Positions 11,051 through 21,528 of a stretch of DNA of 64,000 nt are shown here, piece by piece. Source of the DNA: Panicum virgatum. Its lineage: Eukaryota; Streptophyta; Magnoliopsida; Poales; Poaceae. Made by a program: the position numbers and the translations under genes. Under the pieces are notes generated by a model, which saw nothing but the letters and a program-made list of their open reading frames with translations, had not been told where the DNA came from and searched no databases. How positions within the stretch are numbered: position 1 is the first letter of the stretch; every line of letters begins with the position of its first letter. Location: contig NC_053145.1 of assembly GCF_016808335.1 (NCBI RefSeq), positions 28,841,120 through 28,905,119 on the forward strand. Reading direction: 5' to 3'.

Positions 11051-11354
11051 CTTGATAATTAAACAGCAAAAGAAAAATCAAATGAATGCTTCTCAATCTG
11101 CTTCACGAATAGATCACGGTTCAGATGTATTGCAGTTTGTGAGGAGGAAACAGAAACTAGAAAAACAAAAATCAGGGTTTGAAAATTGAAAGTTGGTATA
11201 TTTGGTTCGTCAGCAAGCATATAATTAAACTTACTACTATGAAAAAGTTGTTCGGGCTACGGAACATGAGATGGTGAACAAGCACGTTTGGTGAATGCAA
11301 AAGAATAGTAATGAAGATGAACGAAGTTTACAGTTTTATGTTCTTGTTTTCACT

Positions 11355-11453
11355 TTATTCAGCGAGGAATGCAGTAAAATCTTGCTCACGCACCATATTA
11401 ATTCGATCAGATCTAGTCTTTCCAGGTTGCATATTCGAAAGAATTTCCATGAG
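11355..11453 (-). pseudogene. Unrecognised exon-like fragment with splice acceptor and stop
   Basis: Following the acceptor-like CTTGCCAG on the minus strand, 32 codons with good amino-acid complexity (beginning LMEILSN and ending AFLAE) run to a TAA at 11355-11357. It could be a terminal exon of a truncated host gene, since the Mutator-like element begins about 660 bp further upstream on this strand. No family assignment is possible from sequence alone. Confidence 0.3.
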
Positions 11454-11887
11454 CTGGCAAGAAAACATTAACAAGAAAAGTAATTCCCAGTCCCATAGAG
11501 GTCAGAAGCATTTCTCTTCTACCTTTGGACAGATTTCTCGAGCTATAACACGAGGGAGAGACATGCAAGCTGGGCGTTATTGCGCAAGACCACACACCCT
11601 GACCATAACCAGCGCATCGCCGTCTAGACCTATCCATATATGCATCTTCTTCTACCTTGTGATTTAGACGAGATTATGATAGGCAAGGACAGCGATGCGG
11701 TGTCATATGGATTGGTTGCGCGGTCTTGAGCAAAACGCCCTCCAGATGCACTCATCCGCCCCGTTCCTAGAGATGTAAAGAAGCTACATACCGTAGATCT
11801 TAATCATCATCGTCACAAGCACAAATGAAAGATTGCAGAGAATGCGTACCTGATGATAGTAGGCAGGAAGCAATATACACATGGAGA

Positions 11888-11930
11888 GAGAGAGAGACAG
11901 AGAGATATAGGGGGAGAGAGAGAAGGATGT
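11888..11930. repeat. GA-rich microsatellite
   Basis: Runs of GAGAGAGA with occasional CA, TA and GGG interruptions. Confidence 0.8.
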
Positions 11931-12117
11931 GCCGACTTCGCTGTGCCTTTTCTACTCATCTTTTCTCGGACTATCATGCTAGGAAAGATGGAAGTCATGA
12001 ATGTGCTGTGAGAATGTTATATACAGGGCTGCCTCCTTTCCTACAGCAGAGTCAAGTGTCGGATTGGCTTCGTCCTCTGCGTAGCCAGCAGGCATGGCAT
12101 CCAAAGATTAAATTTTA

Positions 12118-12141
12118 GAGCTCTTTTATGGTGCACAATAC
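12118..12141 (+). repeat. Left terminal inverted repeat of the MULE
   Basis: This 24-bp repeat ends in GTGCACAATAC and pairs with 20963-20986 with two mismatches. It is preceded directly by the AAATTTTA target duplication. Confidence 0.85.
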
Positions 12142-12373
12142 GACTATATACTACCGTTCGAGAAGGACTTGTATATAAAGATCGAACGGTTGATATTTGT
12201 TTATACTACCGCAACTTTGATCAGTAGTATAGGGTAGTATATAAGTAGTATAAGATTTTCGCAAAAAAATATATAGGTAGTATAAGGGTAATTTGGGAAA
12301 GATGATTATTGATATCTATTTCTTTATATTATTTTCTCTCTTTCTCTTTGTAATGTTCTTCGTTTCTACATCT

Positions 12374-12510
12374 GACGAGCTAGGCGGCGCCCCGTTCCGG
12401 CGTTCCCCCCGTCACGAGCTCGGCGGCGCCTAGGTTCCGGCGTTCCCCCATCACGAGCTCGGCGGCGCCCCGTTCCGGCGTTCCCCCGTCACTTGCTCGA
12501 CGGCGCCTAG
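12374..12510. repeat. 39-bp GC-rich subterminal tandem repeat, about 3.5 copies
   Basis: Units start at 12374, 12413, 12452 and 12490, each built around CGAGCTCGGCGGCGCC followed by GTTCCGGCGTTCCCCC. Arrays like this near MULE ends are often protein-binding regions; here that is inference. Confidence 0.85.
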
Positions 12511-13773
12511 GGTTCGCGACGCCCTACCGTCGGCCCCTGGGAGGAGGGCGGGCAGCGGCTCGCTCCCATGGCCGACGCTGCGCGCCGAGAAGGGATCATT
12601 GGCGGCGGATCGGCCCCGGCGGCGCATCTCACACCGGAGTCAAGGGCCATGGGAGGAGGGCGGGCAGCGGCTCGCCACCGCCGTGGAGTCGGCCTGCGGA
12701 GGGTCCCCCGCTCGGCCGCCGAGTCCTTGGCGGCGGCGGTGGCCCCCGCGACCCGTGCCCTCCGGCGGGAATGGCGCGGATCCGTGAAGTCGCCCAACGC
12801 ACGGCCGTCTCTCGCCGCCGGGCGAGGGTGAGGGTGACGGCGAGATCCAGATCGGGGCCCCAATCCACCGTCGGCGCCCACCATGGAACTGACGTGGCCC
12901 GTTCGTCCTCCGCCACGGCGGCAAGCAGCAGCAGTCGCAGCGGAGCCGGCTCCCTACACGGGTTGGTCATGCCGTCAGCCGCGGCCGCCCGTCGCCTCCC
13001 GCCGCCGGCCACCGCGGCCAGGGGCCAGCGCCCGGACGGCCACTGGTGATGGGCCCAAGGCAGTAGCGCGACAAGGGCAAGGAGCAGGGGGCACCCTGTA
13101 TCGCATCCCAATTCGGCATCTCGGCAATGGATCCCCGTCGACCAATTGGAAGTACTGATCCTCTTTCTCTCCGCTCTGGTTCCTGTTAGGCCTTGCAATG
13201 TTTTTGCACAAATCGTATACTGCCCATGAAGTTGCCATTATCCGTCTTGGTGAAAACAATCTCTGTCCAGTCATTACTTCCTTGTGCATTCAGGGGTCAG
13301 GATCTCTGTATCATGTGCAGAGCTTGTTGTTCAACTTTTAAATTATGTTGAGCTACTTGCTTATCTGAACAGGTTTTAGTTTAGTTTGCTATCTCTTTTA
13401 GTATGCACTAGTATAGAATGTCATTTACATGTTGCATGATCTACTCATGCAGGTTGATTGGCTAATAGTTTAGAATTTCATTTGTTTGGGATAGCTTTAG
13501 GGAACTTATCTGTTATTGATCTTGCTGGTTTTGCAGGCTATACTCGATAAATATATGTATCATGTTTCTTCAGTATGCAGAAGTAATTGCTGGTCACAAT
13601 GCAATAGCTGCTGGGAGGATTGAAGGAGCTGGCAGAATAAAAGCATATTCACATCACTAACTGACATTATTCAAGTTCAGGCTCGACTTACAGTAGGAAA
13701 TTTTTTTATTGCAGATTCTGCTTAGCAGGCATGGTTTATGGGTACAATGGTTGACATGATATAACTTTTTTCT

Positions 13774-13846
13774 GGTCATGTTGTCAACTGGTCAAGGACT
13801 AACCCAGGAGGTCATGTTGTCAACTGGTCAAGGACTTAACCCAGGT
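13774..13846. repeat. 36-bp tandem duplication
   Basis: GGTCATGTTGTCAACTGGTC and the bases after it occur at 13774 and 13810. Both copies end in AACCCAGG. Confidence 0.85.
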
Positions 13847-14291
13847 AAGATTGCCGTAGAACAATGGTTGACATGATATACTTTTATTTCAGAAATTAAT
13901 TGACATGATATACTAGTAGTGAAGAATATGAAGCACAGCCACAGCTGATTCTTATTGTTTTATTTTGGGAGGAAACAGGAGGGGTTTTATCCCCTACTGA
14001 TTCAGCTGACTCTTCTTATCTGGTTTGGCTCTTTGATAAATAATAACATGGTTGTATTAAAAGAATTACAGGCCACCTCTTTGTTACCCTTACTCCCTGA
14101 TGTATTGCATGCAGTCAGAAACTGAGTTTAGCTTACGTATTGCTGTTGACTTCACAGAAAATTGAATTACTGATATAGCCTAGTTTAGCTTATGTATTGC
14201 GTGCTGTCAGAAACTGAGTTTCGCATTATATGAGGAGCAGAAATCTATTTAGCTTGCTTCATTCTAAATGGAAGAGCTCTGAATACAGTGC

Positions 14292-14377
14292 CAGATTGGT
14301 AAAGTTAGACCTGAATCAGAAATCTATTTAATGTCAGATTGGTAAAGTTAGGCCTGAATCAGAAATCTATTTAATGT
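14292..14377. repeat. 43-bp tandem duplication
   Basis: The unit beginning CAGATTGGTAAAGTTAG is present at 14292 and 14335 with one A/G difference. Confidence 0.88.
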
Positions 14378-14978
14378 CAGAAATCAATTGCAAGATACCT
14401 AATATCTGATAGGAAATAATATTTGAACTCCATTATGTAGGATGATATATATGATGAAGAAACACGGACTGAATGAAGCACAGTTGAGAAGAAGAGCTTG
14501 CCAGGAGAAGGTACTGCCCAAGCAGATAAAAGTGGCCCTTAAACTGATCTGTGAGTATCACCGTGAAAGTTCACGTAAATGCTAAATGTCAATAGGAGCT
14601 CTACCTCAGTGAATTCTTTACTAATAGAACATGAACATCAAATGTGGTGACACTTAACGTAAATGCTAAAGGTCAAAAACTGAGTTTAGCTTATGTATGC
14701 AAGGTGATGTCATGATCTGATACCCTTTTTAACTTTTTGGCCGCAGCACAGGGATTCATATCGAGAAAGTAATACTCACACGGCCTCTTGATGTGTTCTC
14801 CTTGCTTTCCCGGTGTGGTAGCTCAAACCTAGTGTTTTTTTGTAGTCTGTACTGGTGGAGCATGTGAATTTTGTGCTATCAAAGTGTGTCAATTCCTACT
14901 TTCAAATCAAGAATTCATCAATATCAATCTTGTAATGCAATGTATAAGTGTACTTGTGTCTTGTGTTATTAAAAAAAG

Positions 14979-15175
14979 GACCGGACTCTCTCCTGCTTGT
15001 TTTCCGTGATAAAAAAAGGAAATCCAATTGTCATAGGTGCGTGTGCGTGATTAATAAAGAGAAGGAACCAAAACCGGACTCTCTCCTGCTTGTCTTCCGT
15101 GATAAAAAAAAGGAAATCCGGTTGTCATAGGTGCGTGTGCGTGATTATTAAAGAGAAGGACCGGACTCTCCTTTC
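14979..15175. repeat. About 90-bp tandem repeat, two full copies and a partial third
   Basis: Units beginning CCGGACTCTC start at 14981, 15074 and 15161. The full copies share the stretch ending GGTGCGTGTGCGTGATTA and differ in short A-run lengths. Confidence 0.85.
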
Positions 15176-15289
15176 ATGTCTTCTGACGTGCTAAAATAAA
15201 TGAGATCCAATCCCAGTTAAATAAATGTGATAATGCACCCATTTTTCTGAAAGCTGGCATTGGAATTCATGATACTTGCTAAAAAAGAA

Positions 15290-15424
15290 GTTGCCGTTGC
15301 CATGTGTTGTAAATAAAATACAAATGCCAAATAAAATATTGTCTTGCCAAACACGTTGCCGTCGTCATGTGTTGTCAATAAGATATAAGTGCCAAATAAA
15401 ATTGTCTCTTATCAAACACGTTGC
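15290..15424. repeat. 65-bp tandem duplication
   Basis: Units beginning GTTGCCGT start at 15290 and 15355 with modest divergence. Both contain TGCCAAATAAAAT and are followed by CAAACACGTTGC. Confidence 0.75.
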
Positions 15425-16085
15425 TCGCATCCCCTACATGGCCAAAAGAAGTAGCTTAGTTCTCTACTTATACATGGACGCAAAGTGTTTGGGAACCTGT
15501 GCCTCATCACTGTATCGACAGGAGCAAGCTAAAATCAGGGCATTTTATTTACTAGTAGGTAAAATATAAGAAATAGTACAATGTCATCGAAAGTATAATT
15601 CTATCTACATTCAGTATTGCACTGGCAAAATTTTTGCCCACTCAAAACCATGAGGAAACTATCCAGTCTAGAGCTGCGCCTTCATAGATTAGTCCATATA
15701 AATCACCCCTGACAAGACTTCCAACTTCCATATTGACACCATTTTGCAGACATACTTTTATCAGGAGGCGTCACATCACAATTTAGTTTCAAAATGCTAG
15801 CAGACAATATATACTCAATTGAACACCCTCTTGTTCTGCAAACAGATAATACTGAGATGAAGTCGCGTCATAGCTGCAGCAGATTTAGACCCTTCAATGC
15901 GTGTTTTCTGTTGTCTGTTCTATACTTTATGAATTATTTATCCAACCTGCCATTCAAGAATACCCCGTCAGCTAAATACTGCTATCTTCTTTATGACAGA
16001 AAGAAAACAAATTAATAAAGAGATGAGAAGGAAAGTGGACAAACTGGAAGCCTAAACATCTGTCCTAAGTATTCAGAGGACAGAA

Positions 16086-16234
16086 TTGAAAAACAAGCTC
16101 ATGGATTCAGAAACTAGCACTACATATCTTAACAAAACTCAGAAAGAATTAGAAGCCGCTCTTGTGGAGAAAGAGAGCCATATCAACCAAATTATAGAGA
16201 ATGTAGCTACTTCCAACCTTGATCAGACAATAAC
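16086..16234 (+). pseudogene. Coiled-coil coding fragment, left half, interrupted by a solo LTR
   Basis: An open frame from ATG at 16086 reads as a Lys/Glu-rich amphipathic helix (KELEAALVEKESHI-type heptads) up to the solo LTR insertion point. The frame continues without a break at 19428 on the far side once the LTR and one ATAAC copy are ignored, which supports a single exon split by insertion. The source gene is not recognised. It may be a captured host fragment or an accessory ORF of the MULE. Confidence 0.5.
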
Positions 16235-19200
16235 TGTCACAGCCCAGAAAAAAAATCCCTCGCGGGCCCACCTGTCAGCCGCCCTTCTCCTTCCCCTGCT
16301 CTGCTCGGTGCCGCGCGTCGCCCGTCGCCGGCGTCCATCCCTGGGACACATGCCGGCTATCCTCGGCAGCCGTGCCGCGTGCGTCCTCCCTTCCGCGTCC
16401 TTATCTGCAACGAGGGCGTGTGCTAACCCGTTCCCCATTCCCCTCCTCTTCCTCCTTGAGCTCGAGCAGAGCCGCCCCATCGCCGCGCCGACCAACTCCG
16501 GCCGCCGCTCCTCGATTCCGCGTGCCCACGGTCCCTTCATCTCGCCCTCCACCTCTTCCAGCCTCCTCGAGCTCGCTCCCGCGTTCTCCCGGCCGGAATC
16601 GAGCCCGCGTCACCCGGCTGCCATTGCCGCCCCCGCCCCCGAGCTCCGCTGCCGGCCTCGATTCGTCGCCTCTGGTGAACCACTCCTCGATTCCTCGCTT
16701 GGGAAGGATCATCCCCTTCCCCTCGACCCTTTCCCCTCCTCACCCGGCTTCCTCCCCTCCCGCAGCGCCTCCCCGGCGGAGCCCTCTGCCCGCCGCCGCC
16801 CAGCGCCGCCGGGACGCCGCCTCGTCGCCGCTCCCCGCCTGCGTCGCCGCCGGTAGGGATCGCCGCCGTCCCCTCCACGCCGTGCGCGCGCCCTTGTTCC
16901 CTCTCCGGCCCTGCCACGCGCGACGTGCGCGCGCGACGCTCCCGCGCGACGCCGTGGTCGCGCCCACGCGCGGGTCAAGGCGCGTGGCTTGCTTTGACCC
17001 GGCGGGTGGGTCGCTGTCCCATGGGTCCCGCTTGTCGGCCTCTGGGCTGGCTATGCGGGGTGCATTTAGCAATTATGCTAGAGATTTGTGATGTTTATAT
17101 ATGTCTGCAATCTTGAAAAATGCATAGAAAATTGTACCAATCTCCAAAAATTATGAAAATTGTTTTGTTGGATTCCTCTAGCTTAGATATACTTAGGAAA
17201 AATATTGTTTTGCATGTTACCTTGCTATAGATTTATCTATAGTTTTATCTTGCAAAAGTGAGTTTAATGCTTAGTTATTTGTATATTGTTCTAAAAATTC
17301 CAAACTAAATTTTGTTAGACTCCTTGTGAGGTGTAGTTTCCAGAGGTTCTACTTGTTCATATGCTTACTTGTTGTTTATCAAAGTTTTAGCTTGTTTTCT
17401 TATGCTTCCTTTGAAAATGGTTTAATATAGAACTTCTTACTGGAAAGTGAGAAAATAGTAAAACCAATTTTTTTTATCTTTGTTATCATGCCTAGTTTCT
17501 ATGATAATTTTCTTAGATTTTTTTAGTTTAGTTTGCATTCCTTTTCTGATTTACTTTGTTTAGAGTAGCTGAAAATTGATCTATTTGTGATTAATTATAG
17601 GAAAATGCTTTTGCTGCAAAACCAATTTCATGAGTTCCTTGTTTGGTTCTCTGCATGCTCAAATTATTTCATGATTTATACTTGCTGTTTAGTTCATTCC
17701 TTAATTCTTGCATCGCATTCATGCATTATAGTGACCAAGCATTATAGTGACCAAGCCATCGGAGGTCGAACCCGTGGAACCCGCCGAGTCCGTGTAGCCT
17801 GAACCCAGAATCCCGTTCATGGTCGAGTCTGAAGTTAACCCAGGCAAGCAGCTAAGCATATTCCTTGCACCTATTTAATCTGATTTAGTTTAGCTATCTC
17901 ACCGGGTAATGTTGGGTTATATAGATTATGTATGTATTGCATGCTTACCTACCTTTGATGCATTATCCTTCCTTGAATTGTTCAACCATGTCATTGCCAC
18001 ACAGTAGACCGTTACTCACTTAAACTCGACTAGATGCTTAGCCCTGCTTAGAATACTACATTGCTTGCTAGAAAGGAATGGTTTGGAGTATCACACTTAC
18101 CTGAGTATCCTTGATCGCACTTGAGCATCTGGGCAAGTAAAGTGCAGTATCGAGATTCGAGCAGAATGGTAGGGCCTAGTGAATGGAGTCACATGGGCAT
18201 AGTCCGCTTGGATCATTTAAGGACCGTCCGTGGATAACGTCGGCCTTGAGCACCTTTCCGTGCTACCACATATCCTATATAATGGTACGGATAAGCCAAT
18301 TACCTTCTTTGACTTGATCATTGATGTACAGTTCTAGATACGTGGCTACGGGCTATGCAGAGAGGCTTAGAGGTGTCCCCGGGTGGACCTACGTGTAGGA
18401 AAGTTTAGAGATGTCCCCGGTGGAAACTATGTCTCTACGCGTAAACTAGGTGTGAAGATTTCAATGATCGAGCCATGTTGGGAACAGTTGACGCGAGTAC
18501 CCCCTTATCCAACAATGGCCGGTTGGGTGAGTTGCATGGTCCTTGCGTCGTGTGGGCAAAGTAGTACACTCTTGCAAGGTTATAATCAATTCGAATTACC
18601 GCGCTCTCGGTTATGAGCAAGCTCTTTGTCCGTTGAACTCTTCGTAGAAAGTTTCGGTTTTGATGGAAATGGTTTATGGCACCTCTGTGACTCATTATAT
18701 TGTATACTCTTAATGTACTAAAAGTTATTAGGGGTTTGGGCAACATTAATCAATTTTGATAGGTGATAGTGTAGAGAGCTAATGCTTATGCAATAATTAC
18801 TTAACCTTAAAGCTTTTACTTGAACCATTGCATGATCCTTGTATATGTAATCGCGTAAGTCTTGCGAGTACCTTTTGTACTCAGGTTGCTTTCTAAACCT
18901 AGTTGCAGGTGAGCCGGAAGTGGTGTTCGGCCATTTCTACCCCGCTGATCCAAATGCGGGGGAGGAGTAGGTCGTGTGTGGCTGTGGTGATGTCCTTGAG
19001 TAAGGCATCATCATCTTAAGTATGTTTTATCGTAGCTGAACTCCGGGAGAGTATGTAAATACAGTAAACTTTAAGTTTCTGTTTAATATGACTTTCGTGA
19101 GCCCAATGCTTGTAAGTGAAGTTTGAAACTCACCTATATTGAACTTGTAATATTAAGTGTGTAAAAATTGCTCTTTGTGAATTATTGGCGATGTATTCGA

Positions 19201-19422
19201 TTGTAAACGGTATGTGCATATGCTAATTTTGGGCGTATGTTGGAGCACATACCGGGACTACCGGATTTGATATTATTTTGGATGAATGATGTGTTGGTTA
19301 TTCGTGTCTCTAGATGTGGGATAACACGTGGCACGCTCTCCGGCAAGCACATGTTAACTCTCATCTGGATGATAATGACCGGCGGTTCGTTTAAAATAGT
19401 ATCAAATTGGGCGGTTCTCACA
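16235..19422 (+). mobile_element. Solo LTR (3188 bp) of a Tekay-type Ty3 element
   Basis: The stretch starts TGTCACAGCCC and ends GGTTCTCACA, with the target duplication ATAAC at 16230-16234 and 19423-19427. There is no internal domain, primer site or second LTR, so it is a solo LTR left by recombination between the two LTRs of a full element. The first 800 bases are very GC-rich. A GAGTAC...GTACTC hairpin at 18866-18882 matches one in the LTR at 2518-5587, which suggests the same broad lineage but a different family. Frames in the GC-rich part lack protein signatures. Confidence 0.93.
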
Positions 19423-19740
19423 ATAACTCTAATGGAACCCCTGCAACAAAAAGAAATTGAGCTTAACAAACCTGAAAATTCTAGTGATTCCATACCTGCT
19501 ACAGCAGATGAGAACTCCAATAGTACCACTGCATCAGAGAGCAGCCACTAGGATGAAAGCACTGTTGTGGGAGCAAACAACGAAAATGCAACTTCAGACA
19601 CAACGACACTTGACAAACCAGAAAACTCTGGTCACTCCATGCCTACGCCAGCAGAAGAAAATTCCAGTATCACTAATGCATCAGATAACAGCCAGCAGGA
19701 TGAGGGAGCAATCACAATGCCACTTCTGATGCTGCTGTAC
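19423..19740 (+). pseudogene. Right half of the coiled-coil fragment with an acidic duplicated module
   Basis: The frame resumes after the solo LTR and then encodes two copies of an acidic Ser/Thr/Asn-rich module, starting near 19469 and 19613, of the pattern KPENS..S.P..A.ENS..T.AS. A TAG at 19549-19551 falls where the second copy has Gln (CAG), so it is probably a nonsense mutation. The reading is lost near 19725, where sequence of opposite coding sense begins. The function is unknown; the module looks like a disordered linker. Confidence 0.5.
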
Positions 19741-19874
19741 CTGACAAATCCTTTACGGAATGCATAAGCATTGTAAAACTCGAAGAAATCTTCCTCCGTA
19801 TTAAAGGTCCGATTTGCCACATAGTTATATTCCTCAATTTCCTCTAGGCTTACATACCCATTCGCCTCCATCAA
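19720..19874 (-). pseudogene. FAR1-type DNA-binding domain, N-terminal fragment
   Basis: From ATG at 19874 the minus strand encodes about 50 residues including FNTEEDFFEFYNAYAFRKGF, the characteristic start of the FAR1 zinc-binding region (Phe, Glu-Glu, FYN.YA...GF). This domain occurs in FAR1/FHY3 transcription factors and in related Mutator-like transposases. The cysteines and histidines that should follow are absent because similarity stops near 19720, where sequence of opposite coding sense begins. Its placement near one TIR and reading away from it fits the start of the MULE transposase gene. Confidence 0.65.
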
Positions 19875-20962
19875 TTACCCTGCTGGAATGGAAAAAAAAG
19901 GATCACATCTATTTCAACATTTAATCACAAACAAAAAAGCTACAAGTGCTGATGCATTTAATTCTTTATGGATTTATTCTTCATCATCCATGATCCTTAC
20001 AGAATGTACGAACACAGAATTGATTAAATATTCATGCTCACTTTCAAATGTATGAACCTTTCAAATGCTTATGTTGCTTAAAAAAAGTGCTACAGATTAC
20101 ACTAGTTTATTGCTGTTCAAATTATACTCGATATGTTATAACTAATTTGAGCACAATAGCAGTAATAACTTTCATGTAGCTTCCTGTCAATAAGTAATCA
20201 CCTGTGAGTCATCAGATGAAAAAGAAAGAAAAAATATGACTGGGTTTCGTAAGCAAAAAATTGCGCCCTCGCATGCTTCAATGGATCAGAGCCCGTTCAA
20301 AAAATGGAGGGACAGAGAGACAAGAGAGAGATGATGATCGAGGAAATCAAATCAGGAACATGTTACTTCCCGCGCTGCGCAAGAGATTCAGAAGTTCAAT
20401 TCCCGCCTGTCAAGATCTCGCCGGAAAGCCGGTGTCAAAACGGAAACTGCGCTGGTCCTGGCCCCCAGCGCACCACCACGCGCAGGTCCGCCGGCCGACC
20501 ACGGCAACGCGCCTGGGAATGGCCGTCCCTCCTGCGATGAGCACAGGGCCCTCGGCCGGCGGCCTGGAAGGGAAGGCACGAGGGGGAGGGGGGCGACGGC
20601 CTCGATCCAGGATCCCTCTTCCGGCAGCGAGGACGAGAGGAGGCGGCCCTCTTCCGGCGGCGACGACGAGAGGAGGCGGCCCTCTACCGGCGGCGGCGAT
20701 GGCTTCGATCCAGGATCCCTCTTCCGGCGGCGACGACGAGAGGAGCCGGCCATCTTCCGGCGGCGACGGAAAAAGGAGGCGGCCTGGACCCTCGGCCGGC
20801 GGCGACGAGGACAGGGGAATGGAGTCTGCAAGAGCGGGATAGGGAGCTAAACGAAAAATAAAACTAAAAGTTCTACTCAATTTATACGAACCTGTTAATG
20901 ACAATTTTGCCCTTTTTAATGGACGGTCAAATATCTTCTATACTACATACTATCAAGTGGTA
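19875..20962 (-). other. MULE right arm: AT-rich intron-like DNA and a GC-rich repeated block
   Basis: 19900-20390 is AT-rich without coding potential. 20400-20840 is GC-rich and contains several copies of the word CTTCCGGCGGCGACGACGAG in a loose tandem array. On the minus strand this block would lie upstream of the FAR1 fragment, as a leader or first exon of the transposase gene would. That is inference. Confidence 0.4.
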
Positions 20963-20986
20963 GTATTGTGCACCGTAAAAGACCTC
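20963..20986 (-). repeat. Right terminal inverted repeat of the MULE
   Basis: Reverse complement of the left terminal repeat with two mismatches, followed directly by AAATTTTA. Confidence 0.85.
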
Positions 20987-21002
20987 AAATTTTAGCACCT
21001 AT

Positions 21003-21263
21003 CACATTAAAAATAATTTTACTATTTAGAGTATTAAATGAAGATAATTACAAAACTTTTTGCACAAATGAGTGTAAATTCGCGGGACGAATATAATAAA
21101 AATATTAATTTATAATCAGCATATGGTACTGTAGCATTATTGTAGCAAATTATGGATAAATTATCCTCATTAGATTCGTCTCACGAATTAGCATCCATCT
21201 GTGCAAAGTTTTGCAAACAGATTTTATTTAATACTTCAAAATACCATGATTCTTTTTAATGTG
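21003..21263. mobile_element. Foldback MITE with long inverted repeats
   Basis: CACATTAAAAA at the left is mirrored by TTTTTAATGTG at the right. The similarity continues for about 100 bp inward on each side through matching blocks for GTATTAAAT, GCAAAACTTTGCACA and GACGAAT. The whole would fold into one imperfect hairpin of about 260 bp. It resembles an abundant grass MITE type with internal ATTCGTCTCRCGAATT. No clear target duplication was found, so the exact ends may lie a few bases further out. Confidence 0.7.
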
Positions 21264-21510
21264 ACACGAACTTAAGTGACTGATTTCAATCGGTCAGCTT
21301 CTTTTTCCTTTTGCACATGAGATTCCTACAGAAATAGTACTATTATATATTCACTAACAACAATTCAGTGAGGGAAAAATCACCACAATATAAAGGTAAC
21401 CTCAAATGATTCCATACAATATGTTTAGATAGGATAAAAATTATAAGAGATTATGTTTTAATAATTTCTCACTAATAGTAATGTGTTTGAAATTTTCTAA
21501 ACGAACATTA

Positions 21511-21528
21511 ATTTTGGACGGAGGGAGT
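21511..21528. mobile_element. Possible right end of a Stowaway-type MITE
   Basis: ATTTTGGACGGAGGGAG followed by TA matches the usual Stowaway terminus and TA target. The matching left end CTCCCTCCGT is not visible nearby, so only a remnant is supported. Confidence 0.35.

Larger units (their letters stand above)
12511..16085. other. MULE left arm: GC-rich block then AT-rich DNA with short duplications
   Basis: 12511-13160 is over 70 percent GC and open in several frames, but no frame shows a protein signature. 13160-16085 is AT-rich with scattered splice-like signals, for example TTTCTTCAG before a short coding-like run at 13574. It also has four short tandem duplications, listed separately. 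It resembles captured genic or intronic DNA, but no source gene is recognisable. Confidence 0.4.
12118..20986. mobile_element. Mutator-like element (MULE), internally rearranged, carrying a solo LTR
   Basis: The left end opens GAGCTCTTTTATGGTGCACA and the right end, reverse-complemented, opens GAGGTCTTTTACGGTGCACA. This is a terminal inverted repeat of about 24 bp with two mismatches, followed by looser similarity. The element is flanked by AAATTTTA at 12110-12117 and 20987-20994, an 8-bp duplication (9 bp if an adjoining G is counted). Removing the solo LTR at 16235-19422 and one ATAAC leaves about 5.7 kb. The right arm encodes a fragment of a FAR1-type DNA-binding domain reading leftwards, as found in some Mutator-like transposases and in FAR1/FHY3 proteins. 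A coiled-coil coding fragment reads rightwards. No transposase catalytic core is visible, so the element is defective. Confidence 0.82.

Noticed and set aside
16223..17091. Several long frames in the GC-rich start of the solo LTR
   Set aside because: Same reason: low complexity in all frames of a GC-rich U3. The + frame starting in the coiled-coil fragment continues into the LTR only by chance.
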